Assembly (NCBI GenBank): GCA_039180415.1
Contig: JBCDDH010000018.1
Span: 1-51,437 of the forward strand
Reading direction: 5' to 3'
DNA length: 51,437 nt
DNA from: CAZIXN01 sp039180415
Lineage (GTDB): Bacteria > Planctomycetota > Phycisphaerae > Phycisphaerales > Phycisphaeraceae
Made by a program: the position numbers and the translations under genes. This document shows, one piece after another, positions 7,981 to 18,532 of the stretch (position 1 is the stretch's first letter; each line of letters opens with the position of its first letter). A model generated the notes under the pieces. It made no database searches. It saw only the letters and a list, made by a program, of their open reading frames with translations, and had not been told where the DNA came from.

Positions 7981-9195
7981 TTACCGCAGCTTGATCGTCG
8001 CCAACGCCAGCGCGGCCAATAGCGCCGTGACCACCCACGCGCGCACGACCACCTGCTGCTCCGTCCACCCGCCCAAGTGGAAGTGGTGATGGATCGGCGC
8101 GCAGCGGAAGATGCGCCGGCCCTTCGTAGCCTTGAAGTACCCCACCTGCATCATCACCGACACGGCCTCCAGCACGAACACGCCGCCGACCACGATCAAC
8201 AAGACCTCCTGCCGCGTGACCACCGCGAAGTAGCCCAGCAGCCCGCCCAACGGCAACGAGCCCGTGTCGCCCATGAACACCTGGGCCGGGTGGCAGTTGA
8301 ACCACAGGAACCCCAGGCACGCGCCGACCATCGCCCCCGCCACGACCGCCAGCTCGTCGCCCAGCGGGATGTACGGCACCAGCAGATACTTCGCCAAGAC
8401 AAACTCCTCGTCCGTGTACCCGGCGATCAGACACAGCAGCATGAACGCGAACGCCACGATCGTGGTCACGCCCGACGCTAGGCCGTCCATCCCGTCGGTC
8501 AGGTTCACCGCGTTAGAGAAGCCCACAATCACCACCGTCGCCAACCCCACGAACAGCCACGGCCCGAGCACGATCAGGCTCGGGCTCGGCTCGAAAGTCC
8601 CGGTCGCGTCCCGCACCCACGTCTTGACCCCCGGCAGGTTCAACGCCCGGGCCATGTCGGAAAACTCGTTGGTCACGGCGAACTTCGACACGCCGTGGTG
8701 GTAGACGAAGATACCCAGCAAGACCGCGACGCCGATCTGGAACAGGAACTTCTCCCACGAGCGCAGCCCGTCGCGCGAACCGGTCTTCCGTCGGGCCGCG
8801 GTGAGCTTCAGCCAGTCGTCCGCGACGCCGATCCCGCACATCGCCACCAGGCACACCAGGCCCATCGTCACGTAGAAGCTCGACAGGTCCGCCAGCAGCA
8901 GCGTCGCCCCGAAGATCGCCGCCGCGATCAGCACCCCGCCCATCGTCGGCACGTTCGACTTGTGCTTGGTCAGCTCGTTGAGCGCCTGGTGATGGAACTC
9001 AGGCGAGTCGCCGATCTTCTGCGTCACCAGCCAGCGGATCACCCGCGGCCCGGCCGCCACCACGATCACGAACGCGACCAGGATCGCCATCACCGCCCGA
9101 AACTCTACCCAGCGGAACACGAGCAGCGCCCGCGTGATCGCCGTGGCGTTGAGCAGCTCGCGGATCGCGTCGAGTTGGAGCAGGAAGAGCAGCAA
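7981..9195 (-). CDS. mraY: Phospho-N-acetylmuramoyl-pentapeptide transferase MraY
   Basis: MraY transfers phospho-MurNAc-pentapeptide from UDP to undecaprenyl phosphate, making lipid I at the inner membrane. The 404-residue product has about ten hydrophobic helices. The MraY marks are V-P-T-M-G-G, G-V-A-D-D-W-L-K-L (the paired catalytic aspartates), N-A-V-N-L-T-D-G-M-D-G-L-A and F-M-G-D-T-G-S-L, then P-I-H-H-H-F-H-L-G-G-W (His motif). The length is some 40 residues over E. coli MraY, mostly in cytoplasmic loops. The only initiator that keeps the N-terminal helix is TTG at 9195, 6 nt after the murF stop. Translation coupled to murF is therefore likely. Confidence 0.95.
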   Translation of the reverse strand: MLLFLLQLDAIRELLNATAITRALLVFRWVEFRAVMAILVAFVIVVAAGPRVIRWLVTQKIGDSPEFHHQALNELTKHKSNVPTMGGVLIAAAIFGATLLLADLSSFYVTMGLVCLVAMCGIGVADDWLKLTAARRKTGSRDGLRSWEKFLFQIGVAVLLGIFVYHHGVSKFAVTNEFSDMARALNLPGVKTWVRDATGTFEPSPSLIVLGPWLFVGLATVVIVGFSNAVNLTDGMDGLASGVTTIVAFAFMLLCLIAGYTDEEFVLAKYLLVPYIPLGDELAVVAGAMVGACLGFLWFNCHPAQVFMGDTGSLPLGGLLGYFAVVTRQEVLLIVVGGVFVLEAVSVMMQVGYFKATKGRRIFRCAPIHHHFHLGGWTEQQVVVRAWVVTALLAALALATIKLR

Positions 9196-9201
9196 AGCGG
9201 G

Positions 9202-10545
9202 TCAAGCGTGCGGCGGGCCAAAACGGGCTTCGAGGTGAGGCAAGATACGTTCCAGCCGCCGCCCGCGCGAACCCTTGAGCAGCAGCACGTCGCCCGGCCG
9301 CAGCGAAGCGGCGATCCGTTCGGCCAGGTCGTCCGACCACGGCGTCGCCCCGTCGAAGTGTTCGCCGACGCACCAGAGCCGGTCGGCTTCGACGACGCGG
9401 CGCGCTCGATCCAGGGCTTCGGCGTGCGCAGCCGGCGCGTGCCGCCCGAGCTCGAGCATGTCGCCCAACAAGGCCGCCTTGTGCGAGCGCTCGACGGCCA
9501 GCCCCGCCAGGTGCTCCAACGCCAGCCGCATCGAATCCGGATTGGCGTTGTAGGCGTCGTGGATCACGGTCACTGGCGAGCCCGCATCCCCCCACCGGAG
9601 CGTCTGCATCCGTCCTTCCGCGGGCTCGGCGCTCCGCAACGCTTCACGGATCTCCGCGTCCTGCAAGCCCATCCACCGCGCCGCCGCCGCGACCAGCGCC
9701 GCGTTGCTGCGGTGGTGCGGGCCGGGAAGCGGAAAGTCGTCCGGGATGGCGTCGGCGAAACGCTCAGGGTGCACGGGCAGCAGCGCGACGTTTTCCTGCA
9801 CGTCGTAATACGGCGCGATCGCTTCGGCAGCGGCGCGTTCGACGAAGACAACCCCGCCCCGGCGCACGTGCGGCAACAGGGCCGCTTCCTCCTTAGCGAC
9901 GCCATCGAGGTCGCCGAAAAACTCGAGGTGCTCGGCACCGATGCTCGTGATCAGCGCCGCGTCGGGCCGCGCGAGGCGGGCGAGGGTATCGATCTCGCCC
10001 GGATGGTTCGTACCGATTTCGCTGGCGACGAAGGCGTTTCCGGGATCGGCGGCGAGCAGCGTGAGCGGCACGCCGAGGTGGTTGTTGAAGCTCTTGGGTG
10101 ATTGCGTGCCGGCCACACCGCAGGACGTGAGCACCCGATGGAGCAGGTGACGCGTGCTGGTTTTGCCGTTCGAACCCGCGACGGCGATCACTTTGCAACC
10201 CGCATCAACCAACGCATCGCGGTACGCCGACGCCCATACCTGCAACGCCGCCACGGCGTCGCGCACGAGCAAGACGCCCGGCCGACCCGACAGCTTCTCC
10301 GCCCACCGCGGGCTGTCGATCACGACCCACGCCGCGCCGGCGTCCCGTGCCGCCTGGGCGTAAGCATGCCCGTCGTGGTTCTCGCCGGCGATCGCGATGT
10401 ACACCTCGCCCGGCCGGATCGTCCGGGTATCGATGCTCACACCGGCCGCAGAGACGGCGGGTGCCCGGCCGTCCAGCCAGCGCCCAGACAGCAGCGCCGC
10501 GACGTTTGACGCGGACCAAAAGGAACCGGCCGACACGGTCAGCAC
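9202..10545 (-). CDS. murF: UDP-MurNAc-tripeptide--D-Ala-D-Ala ligase MurF
   Basis: MurF adds D-Ala-D-Ala to the UDP-MurNAc-tripeptide, the last cytoplasmic step of the peptidoglycan precursor. The product is about 447 residues. Visible parts are the N-terminal substrate domain with S-I-D-T-R-T-I-R-P-G-E and A-G-E-N-H-D-G-H, the ATP P-loop A-G-S-N-G-K-T-S-T, K-S-F-N-N-H-L-G-V-P and E-I-G-T-N-H-P-G-E-I. The C-terminal domain has D-A-Y-N-A-N-P-D-S-M-R and L-L-K-G-S-R-G. The frame is open far upstream into murE, but a GTG at 10545 overlaps the murE stop as GTGCTGA, and GTG at 10536 is an alternative. The overlap implies translational coupling in a murE-murF-mraY operon. Confidence 0.94.
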   Translation of the reverse strand: MLTVSAGSFWSASNVAALLSGRWLDGRAPAVSAAGVSIDTRTIRPGEVYIAIAGENHDGHAYAQAARDAGAAWVVIDSPRWAEKLSGRPGVLLVRDAVAALQVWASAYRDALVDAGCKVIAVAGSNGKTSTRHLLHRVLTSCGVAGTQSPKSFNNHLGVPLTLLAADPGNAFVASEIGTNHPGEIDTLARLARPDAALITSIGAEHLEFFGDLDGVAKEEAALLPHVRRGGVVFVERAAAEAIAPYYDVQENVALLPVHPERFADAIPDDFPLPGPHHRSNAALVAAAARWMGLQDAEIREALRSAEPAEGRMQTLRWGDAGSPVTVIHDAYNANPDSMRLALEHLAGLAVERSHKAALLGDMLELGRHAPAAHAEALDRARRVVEADRLWCVGEHFDGATPWSDDLAERIAASLRPGDVLLLKGSRGRRLERILPHLEARFGPPHA

Positions 10546-12155
10546 GCCACCGCCGGCGGTTGCCACCGCCGCAGCGCGGCCGCGGCGTGTTCCCGATCGT
10601 CGAAGTGGACCTTCTTCGTCGCACCGCCGAAGGCTCCCGGCGGATCGGCGAGCACCTGGTAATCCTCGTGGCCCTTGCCGGCAATGAGCACGGTGTCCTG
10701 GCCGGCCGCGCCGGTGATCGCGGCGTGGATCGCCGCCGCGCGATCGACCTGGATCGTCAAGCGGTCGCGCCGGACCGCCGCCAGCCCCGCCGCCGCGTCG
10801 TCGAGGATCCGCTGCGGGTCCTCGCTGCGCGGGTTGTCGGACGTGAGCACCGCGTGATCCGCAAACGCGAGCGCCGCGTCGGTCATCTTCGGGCGCTTGG
10901 TACGGTCGCGATCGCCGCCACAGCCGTACACCACAATGAGCCGGCCGCCACGTTTTTCCGTCAATGGCTTGAGCGTCGAGGCCACCCGTTCCAACGCGTC
11001 GGGCGTGTGCGCGTAATCCACCAGCACGCTCGGGCCCCGGCCGTCTTTGCGTCGCACCGGTTCGAGCCGACCGGGCACGGGCGGGCACGCGGCGAGCCGC
11101 TCGCGCAGCTCCCGGGCGGAAGTCCGCATCAGCGTGTGCGTCGCCGCCGCCGCCTGCAACGCATTGCTCAGGTTGTGTTCGCCCACCAACGGGAGCGTGG
11201 CCGACGCGCTACCCCACGGCCCGTCGAACCGCGCGGTGGATCGATCCGATTCGAGCGACTCGGGCGTCGCCGACGCGGATTGCTCCGGCCCGTCCGCCCG
11301 GTCGTGGGTAACGCCCCGCCCCATGCGCGTCCGCATGACGCGACCCGACGACACACCGGCGACCATGACCTCGGCGTAAGGGTCGTCCCCGTTGACCACG
11401 GCCCAGCCCTGCGGCTTGAGCATCGTGAAAAGCCTCGCCTTGGCCGCGGCGTAGGCGTCCATGGTGCCGTGGTAGTCCAGATGATCTTGGGTGAGGTTGG
11501 TGAAGACGGCGGCGTCGAACGCCAGACCGGCGACCCGCCCTTGGTCCAGCGCGTGGCTGGAGACTTCCATCACCGCGGTGTCGCAGCCGTTGCTCACCAT
11601 CGCGGCGAGGTGGCGGCGGAGCTCGATCGCGCCGGGCGTGGTCAGCTCGGCGGGCCGCGGGCCGGCTTCTTCGCCAACGTCGGTCCAAACGGTGCCGAGC
11701 AGGCCGGGCTTAAGCCCCGAAGCACGGAGCAGGTGCTGCGTGAGCATCGCGACGGTGGTCTTGCCGTTAGTGCCGGTGACGCCAACGAGGCGGAGCCCCC
11801 GGGCGGGGTGGCCGAAGTACGCGTCGGCGAGCCGGCCGGCGAGGGCCTGATCCACGTCGTCGGCCACGGCGACCGCCACGCCAGCCAAACCCTCACGCAA
11901 CGCCGGATCGCTTTCCCACGCCGCCGCGGGGACAACGACCGCGGACACGCCCCGAGCGATCGCGTCTTCCACAAAACCCTTCGCTCGCGGCGACCACGAC
12001 CCGCGGGCCACGAAGACACCGCCGGCCACCGCGTCCCGGCTGTCGTCCGTCAGGCCGGCACAGGCGGTACGTTCGCCGCCATCGCCGGACACGCGTCGCA
12101 GCGCCGGATCGGTCAGCAGTTCGTCGAAAGCCGGGGGTGGGTTCGGGGGTCTCAT
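10539..12155 (-). CDS. murE: UDP-MurNAc-L-Ala-D-Glu--meso-diaminopimelate ligase MurE
   Basis: MurE adds the third amino acid of the peptidoglycan stem. The product is about 538 residues. The ATP site is G-V-T-G-T-N-G-K-T-T near residue 130. Family marks are T-T-P-G-A-I-E-L, M-E-V-S-S-H-A-L-D-Q, T-N-L-T-Q-D-H-L-D-Y-H, V-D-Y-A-H-T-P-D-A-L and C-G-G-D-R-D-R-T-K-R-P. The D-N-P-R tetrad at about 440-443 is the one that reads meso-diaminopimelate; lysine-adding MurE enzymes carry a different sequence there. G-K-G-H-E-D-Y-Q closes the domain. A segment around residues 285-320 (rich in Ser, Asp and Glu) looks like a loop insertion. ATG at 12155 is preferred; an in-frame GTG at 12182 would add nine residues. 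It heads a minus-strand mur operon. Confidence 0.94.
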   Translation of the reverse strand: MRPPNPPPAFDELLTDPALRRVSGDGGERTACAGLTDDSRDAVAGGVFVARGSWSPRAKGFVEDAIARGVSAVVVPAAAWESDPALREGLAGVAVAVADDVDQALAGRLADAYFGHPARGLRLVGVTGTNGKTTVAMLTQHLLRASGLKPGLLGTVWTDVGEEAGPRPAELTTPGAIELRRHLAAMVSNGCDTAVMEVSSHALDQGRVAGLAFDAAVFTNLTQDHLDYHGTMDAYAAAKARLFTMLKPQGWAVVNGDDPYAEVMVAGVSSGRVMRTRMGRGVTHDRADGPEQSASATPESLESDRSTARFDGPWGSASATLPLVGEHNLSNALQAAAATHTLMRTSARELRERLAACPPVPGRLEPVRRKDGRGPSVLVDYAHTPDALERVASTLKPLTEKRGGRLIVVYGCGGDRDRTKRPKMTDAALAFADHAVLTSDNPRSEDPQRILDDAAAGLAAVRRDRLTIQVDRAAAIHAAITGAAGQDTVLIAGKGHEDYQVLADPPGAFGGATKKVHFDDREHAAAALRRWQPPAVAC

Positions 12156-12382
12156 CGTGAAACTCGCGGAAGCCTGCCGCACGAAACGGTGGGCAAAACG
12201 ACGGGGCTACCCAGGAAAACCGACGGTCGTCGGTCGAACAGGATGTGCCCGCCTCGATGTTATCGGCCACGCTTCGCGGATCGCTACAACCAAGCATCGC
12301 CGCCCGCGGTCCGCAAGTCGCCCGCCAGAAACGCCGATGTCTCGATGGACCACCCGTAAATCTGGGGAGGAAATCACGAAAG

Positions 12383-13564
12383 ATGTCCGGCGAAGCGAAT
12401 AAACCCATCGAGACACTGCGTTTGGGCGCGGCCGATAAGCAAAAGCTCATCGACTACGTCGAGCACACGGCACGCAAACCGGTGCAAGACTGCAAGCGGG
12501 GGCTGCGCGTCAATTTCGCCGGCCGCAAGGTGCTCGTGAAGATCACCAGCAGCGAAGGCCAAAGCCAGGTCTGCTCGGTGGTGCCGCGGAACCTAAGCCG
12601 GCGCGGCCTGGCTTTCGTGCACGGCCGGTTCGTGTACCCCGACAGCGAGTGCGAGGTCACGCTGCCGATGCTCAGCGGCAAGTGGTGCGTGCTGCGCGGC
12701 GTCATCCGACGCTGCCGACACGTCAACGGGATCGTGCACGAGGTGTCGGTGGTGTTCGACGAGTCGATCGACTTGAACCAGTTTCTCCGGCTCAACTCCG
12801 AGCAGGCCGAACGCCACCTCTCCGAAATGACCGAAGACGGCCTGGGCGAAGACGACCTGAGCGGCAGCCGCGGACGGGTGCTGATCGTGGACGACCTCGC
12901 GGCCGACCGTCGGCTGTTCAAGATGTGGGTCGAGAAGCTCGGCTTCGCGGTGAAGGAAGCCGGCGACGTCGGCACCGTGCTGCAACTGCTCAATCAAAAC
13001 CGTTTCGACCTGTACATCGTCGACGCGAATCTCGGCGACGAGGATGGCATCGAACTGATCATGCACCTCCGCGGCCAGGGGGTGATCGCACCGGTCATCA
13101 GCGCCTCGGCCAACGACACGGACGAGTTCAAGAAACGCGCCAACGACGCGGGCGCCTCCGCGGTCATGACCAAACCCTTCGACTTCGAGGCGCTCAAGCA
13201 CAACGTCTTCGAAGTCATGTCGATCGACGAGCAAGCGGCTTCGGACGACTCGCCGCTCTACAGCGACCTGGCGAACGACGCGGACATGGTTCCGCTGATC
13301 GATGACTTCGTCAAAGGCTTGGCCGTCTACGTGGCCAAGCTCCGCAGCGCGAACGCCGAGGCGGACTTCGACAACCTCAGCAAGTTGTGCCGAAACCTCA
13401 AGGGCGCTGGCTCGAGCCACGGCTTCGAGCCCGTCAGCAGCGCAGCGGAAATCATCATCGATTCCCTCGGGCAGCAAGAGAAAGACATCAACGCGGTACG
13501 CACGTCGGTCAACAGCCTGCTGCACGTGATCCAGCGGGTCCAGGCCGCTTACAACGCGGCGTGA
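12383..13564 (+). CDS. PilZ - receiver - degenerate Hpt regulatory protein
   Basis: The 393-residue protein appears to join c-di-GMP sensing to two-component signalling. Residues about 20-130 form a PilZ-like domain: C-K-R-G-L-R (a variant R-x-x-x-R with Lys first) and, 28 residues later, N-L-S-R-R-G, which fits (D/N)-x-S-x-x-G. Residues 165-280 are a CheY-like receiver: V-L-I-V-D-D with acidic residues 170-171, phosphoacceptor Asp214 in Y-I-V-D-A-N-L, Ser240 and Lys264 in T-K-P-F. Residues about 300-393 form a helical segment resembling an Hpt domain, with L-C-R-N-L-K-G-A-G-S-S-H-G. At the place of the phosphorylatable His of H-x-L-K-G stands Arg337. GGGGAGG lies 12 nt before the ATG. It is divergent from murE with a 227-bp gap. 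Partners are unknown. Confidence 0.82.
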   Translation: MSGEANKPIETLRLGAADKQKLIDYVEHTARKPVQDCKRGLRVNFAGRKVLVKITSSEGQSQVCSVVPRNLSRRGLAFVHGRFVYPDSECEVTLPMLSGKWCVLRGVIRRCRHVNGIVHEVSVVFDESIDLNQFLRLNSEQAERHLSEMTEDGLGEDDLSGSRGRVLIVDDLAADRRLFKMWVEKLGFAVKEAGDVGTVLQLLNQNRFDLYIVDANLGDEDGIELIMHLRGQGVIAPVISASANDTDEFKKRANDAGASAVMTKPFDFEALKHNVFEVMSIDEQAASDDSPLYSDLANDADMVPLIDDFVKGLAVYVAKLRSANAEADFDNLSKLCRNLKGAGSSHGFEPVSSAAEIIIDSLGQQEKDINAVRTSVNSLLHVIQRVQAAYNAA

Positions 13565-13591
13565 AACCGGGCTCGTTCGGATCGGACGGCC

Positions 13592-14587
13592 TTATTTCAC
13601 GCCGTAGCGGGCGAGCAGGTCGATGATCCGCGGCTGGTTGGGGTTGAGCGCGAGCGAGCTTCGCCAGGCTTCGACACCCTTGACCTTGTGGAACGGGTTC
13701 TCGTAGCGGCCCTCGATGAACAGCGTGATGTGGCTGACGCCCTTGCCGTTGAGCGCGGCGACGTCGGTGTCGTCAAACTCGATGGCCGAGTCGTAGTGCC
13801 GCAGCGCCAATTCGAAACGGCGGAGCTTGAAGTTCGCGTAACCCATGCGTTCGTGCGCGACGCCCGAAGGATTGCGCCGCAGCAGCGTGTCCAGCGTGTT
13901 GATCGCTCGGCCGAAGTTGCCGATCCGGATGTGCGCGTCGGCCAGGCCGAGCAGCACCGGGTCGTCGAGTTCGCCGAGTTCGGCGGCCATCCGGTAGGCG
14001 TCGATCGCGCCCTGCCACTGGCCGAGCATCGCGTACGACACGGCAAGGTTGGACCAGGCCGGCTGGTCGTCGGGGTCCAGCCGGGTCGACCGGATCGCGT
14101 ACGGCAGAGCCTGCCGCGGCTCGCCGAGTTGCAGGTAGGCCGACGACAGATCACGGTTGGCCAGGAAGCTCTGCGGGTCGACCATGAGCGCCTTGAGGTA
14201 CTGGCCGACGGCCTCACGGAGCTTGCCGCCCAGCTGCCGCACGAGCGCCCCGCCGTACAGCGCGTCGAAGTTGTCCGGATCGACACGGACCGCCGTGTCG
14301 TACTGCTCTTCCGCCAATAGGTAGTCGCCGCGGTCCTTGTGGATGCTGGCGATCTGAAGGTAGGCCTCGGTAAGCCGGGGGTTCTCCTCCACGGCCAGCC
14401 CCAACGTCGCCAAGGCCGCGTCGTCCAGGCCCTCCTCGAGCAAGCGTTGCGCGTCGTCGAGGTAGGTCTGAGCGCGTTGCCGTTGGGTGCCGCCGACCAT
14501 CGCGCAGCCCACGAAACACACCGGAGAGGCGGCGACGGCGAGCGTCAGCAACAGATAAGCAAAGCGAGCGGCGGGGATGCGATTCAT
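13592..14587 (-). CDS. TPR-repeat protein, probable lipoprotein
   Basis: The 331-residue product has an N-terminal hydrophobic segment followed by P-V-C-F-V-G-C-A-M, with F-V-G-C as a plausible lipobox. Lipidation at that Cys would place it in the periplasm on a membrane. The rest is a run of tetratricopeptide repeats of about 34 residues (for example A-Y-L-Q-I-A-S-I-H-K-D-R-G-D-Y-L-L-A-E-E and Y-A-N-F-K-L-R-R-F-E-L-A-L), typical of scaffolds for complex assembly. The C-terminus ends P-R-I-I-D-L-L-A-R-Y-G-V-K. ATG at 14587 has GAGAG about 8 nt upstream. It converges with the PilZ gene (27 bp between stops) and diverges from nadE. No partner is evident. Confidence 0.85.
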   Translation of the reverse strand: MNRIPAARFAYLLLTLAVAASPVCFVGCAMVGGTQRQRAQTYLDDAQRLLEEGLDDAALATLGLAVEENPRLTEAYLQIASIHKDRGDYLLAEEQYDTAVRVDPDNFDALYGGALVRQLGGKLREAVGQYLKALMVDPQSFLANRDLSSAYLQLGEPRQALPYAIRSTRLDPDDQPAWSNLAVSYAMLGQWQGAIDAYRMAAELGELDDPVLLGLADAHIRIGNFGRAINTLDTLLRRNPSGVAHERMGYANFKLRRFELALRHYDSAIEFDDTDVAALNGKGVSHITLFIEGRYENPFHKVKGVEAWRSSLALNPNQPRIIDLLARYGVK

Positions 14588-14692
14588 GCGGATTCTCTCG
14601 GAGCACGCGGTCGATAATGGCTGGACGGCCGCCGCAGGTTTCGAACTATGCCCCGGCGATGCGGGCCCGGCAAGTTTTCTCCGAACCGGGAG

Positions 14693-14698
14693 CATAAT
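14693..14698 (+). promoter_or_regulatory. Possible -10 hexamer (CATAAT) of nadE
   Basis: CATAAT stands 32 nt before the nadE start codon, in the 143-bp divergent region with the TPR gene. The same hexamer occurs upstream of three other genes in the window (26897, 39662 minus, 41454 minus). No good -35 hexamer is found at 16-18 bp, so the call is weak. Confidence 0.35.
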
Positions 14699-14730
14699 CC
14701 ACGATCGCTACAACCTCTACACTCCGCCCG

Positions 14731-16485
<1,755 letters not shown>

Positions 16486-16494
16486 TGCCTCGAC

Positions 16495-17244
16495 TTAAGG
16501 TTTGTCGAGCGCGAAAACGATGAAGTTGGGAACCCGTTGTTCGTCGTCGAGTTCGGGGTAACGCTCGAGCCTCGCCGAGTCCACCGTGGGCTCCACGATC
16601 CGGTCCACGACGAAACCCGCGTCGCGGTACGCGTCCAGATACGTCTGCAATGATCGGTGAAAATTCGTGAAATCCACGCCCAGCATCCGCCAATGACGCG
16701 GGCCCTCATCGAAGTAATCATCCACCACGACGTGCCGCTTGGCGCCGTCCTCGTCCCGATACCACGTGCCAACGGCCGACCGCATCGGGTGGAGATTGGC
16801 GACCACGAACCGGCCGCCCGGCTTTAGCACCCGGAAGACCTCACGTGTGTTCGAAACGAAATCGTCCAAGTCGCATTGATTCAGGTACGACACCGCGACA
16901 TCGAACGTCGCGTCGTCGACAAACGGCAAGGCGCGAACGTCGGCAACCCGATACCGCTCACGGGGTCCGCGGGCCGCGGTCGCGGCGCCGATCATCGTTT
17001 CGCAAAGATCGAGCCCGAGTACGTCGGCCGCGCCGGCTTCGGCCATGATCCGACACCACCGGCCTTCTCCGCAACCGCAATCGATCACGCGGCGGCCCTT
17101 CACGTCACCACAACACGCCAAGACGACGGGGTCCAACAGCCCGACGCGGTTGGCGTTGCGGCCCCGACGCATCTCGGCGATCCACGGCGACGCCAACGCC
17201 GCCCACTCGCCCCGACGCTGTTCGTCCTCCGAGCCAACGTCCAC
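16495..17244 (-). CDS. Class I SAM-dependent methyltransferase
   Basis: The 249-residue protein has a Rossmann methyltransferase fold. Motif I is V-I-D-C-G-C-G-E-G-R-W near residue 54, followed by the acidic strand end L-G-L-D-L-C-E-T-M-I. Motif II-like is V-A-D-V-R-A-L-P-F, and post-motif L-K-P-G-G-R-F-V-V-A-N-L-H-P precedes the substrate region. It resembles small-molecule (UbiE/BioC-like) methyltransferases, but the substrate cannot be inferred. The likely initiator is GTG at 17244, which directly follows the stop codon of the upstream gene (17249-17247) with a 2-nt gap. That points to translational coupling with the repeat protein of unknown function. Confidence 0.88.
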   Translation of the reverse strand: MDVGSEDEQRRGEWAALASPWIAEMRRGRNANRVGLLDPVVLACCGDVKGRRVIDCGCGEGRWCRIMAEAGAADVLGLDLCETMIGAATAARGPRERYRVADVRALPFVDDATFDVAVSYLNQCDLDDFVSNTREVFRVLKPGGRFVVANLHPMRSAVGTWYRDEDGAKRHVVVDDYFDEGPRHWRMLGVDFTNFHRSLQTYLDAYRDAGFVVDRIVEPTVDSARLERYPELDDEQRVPNFIVFALDKP

Positions 17245-17246
17245 GT

Positions 17247-18503
17247 TCAGCCTCCCAACGCGTCCTGATCGATCCGCAGCTTCGCCGAAACCGGCAGCAA
17301 ATAGTTCGCCCCACGGAACTGCGTCACTCGGCCGGACACCACAAAGACCGCGCTGTCGCCCCGCGTCGCCACCGCGTCCTCCATGAACGTCCGCAGACGC
17401 GAAGGCAGGATGCCCATCGGCGCTTCGGCCAGGCCGGGGCCGTCCGCCTCGAACGCGAACAAGACCTCGCGGCGGTCCGACGATCGCACGACGCGGCCGA
17501 CGCGGTTGAGCACGAACTCCCCTTCGCGCACCAACTCGCCCGAGGCCGTTCCGGCGGTGCCCGGGTTGACCGCAGCACCGGGGGGAGACGCTTGTGCCGT
17601 GCGGACACGCCCGGGATCCAGCGGCGCGGAGATGCCGCCGTAGCTGCCGCCCCGCGACGGGTTCTCTTGCGCCAAGGCATCCAGTTCGTCGGCCATCGCG
17701 TCCATTAACCGTTGGGCGTCGTTCGTCGCCATCGTGGGCTCCGAGCCCACGGTCACGGGCGGCGGCGCGTCCAGATCGGCCGCGGCGTCGGGCAGGTCGG
17801 CGGCCTGGACGGGTTCGTTCGGAGCGGGCAAGGGAGCCCGGTCGGGCTCGACTTGATACCCGGTAAGTTCGGTAGGCAGCAGGTAATTAACGCCACGGTA
17901 CACGTGGACTTGCCCCGTGAGCCGGAACAACGCGTCGCGGTCATCTTGCTGCTCGGCAGCGCTGAGCATCGTCTCCAAACGTTGGCACGGCTGGAGGATC
18001 ATGGCGCGGGCGCCTGGGCCTTCGATCACGGCGGCGGCGTCCGGGTCGGCTTCCTCACCGGACTCGGGAGACGCCTGCTGAACGAACACGAACGCCGTCG
18101 CGCCGTTGGGCAGCGTCCGCAGCCGGCCTAGACGATCGACCACGAAGTCCCCTTCGCGGTACAACTCGGGAGGATCAGACCCGGGCGGCAGGCCGATGAC
18201 CGTTGGGTCCAGATCCACGCTGGCCGCCGGCATGCCGACCCGCGAATCCAGCCCACGCACCCACGGGCGTGGCAACGCGTCGATGGTTTGCCGATCGCCG
18301 TCGCGCAGCATGCTCGCCCGGGTCGCCTCCTCCGACGAAGCTTCGTCCACGGACTGGGCCGTTGCCGGCTGAGGATCGCCGGGCACCGCGCTGGGCTCAA
18401 TCGGCCGAGCGCTCTGCGCTCCCCCCGAAACCGCCGCTCCGAAGAGCAGCAGCAACATCGGGCTCCAAACCAAGCATCCCGCTTCCCGTCTTCCTTGACG
18501 CAT
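17247..18503 (-). CDS. Exported protein with two copies of an unrecognised domain
   Basis: I do not recognise the family of this 418-residue protein. After an N-terminal signal-like stretch (L-L-L-L-F-G-A-A-V-S-G-G-A-Q) and a Pro/Ala/Ser linker come two copies of one domain. Copy 1 spans about residues 114-210, copy 2 about 324-404. Each starts E-G-[DE]-F-V-[VL]-[DN]-R-[LV]-G-R, passes through a strand (A-F-V-F-V or V-L-F-A-F) and a helix ending in L, and closes [LV]-[TS]-G-x-V-x-x-[YF]-R-G-x-N-Y-L-L-P. The middle linker is acidic and Pro-rich. ATG at 18503 has GGAGG 6 nt upstream. It is 29 bp downstream of the lipoprotein gene and coupled to the methyltransferase. A periplasmic or surface role is likely. 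Confidence 0.8.
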   Translation of the reverse strand: MRQGRREAGCLVWSPMLLLLFGAAVSGGAQSARPIEPSAVPGDPQPATAQSVDEASSEEATRASMLRDGDRQTIDALPRPWVRGLDSRVGMPAASVDLDPTVIGLPPGSDPPELYREGDFVVDRLGRLRTLPNGATAFVFVQQASPESGEEADPDAAAVIEGPGARAMILQPCQRLETMLSAAEQQDDRDALFRLTGQVHVYRGVNYLLPTELTGYQVEPDRAPLPAPNEPVQAADLPDAAADLDAPPPVTVGSEPTMATNDAQRLMDAMADELDALAQENPSRGGSYGGISAPLDPGRVRTAQASPPGAAVNPGTAGTASGELVREGEFVLNRVGRVVRSSDRREVLFAFEADGPGLAEAPMGILPSRLRTFMEDAVATRGDSAVFVVSGRVTQFRGANYLLPVSAKLRIDQDALGG

Positions 18504-18532
18504 CGCTGGCCTCCATCGTTAAGAGCACCCGT

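Noticed and set aside
9202..11088. Extension of murF to 628 residues
   Set aside because: The first 180 residues lie inside murE and look random; MurF homology starts just after the GTG at 10545.
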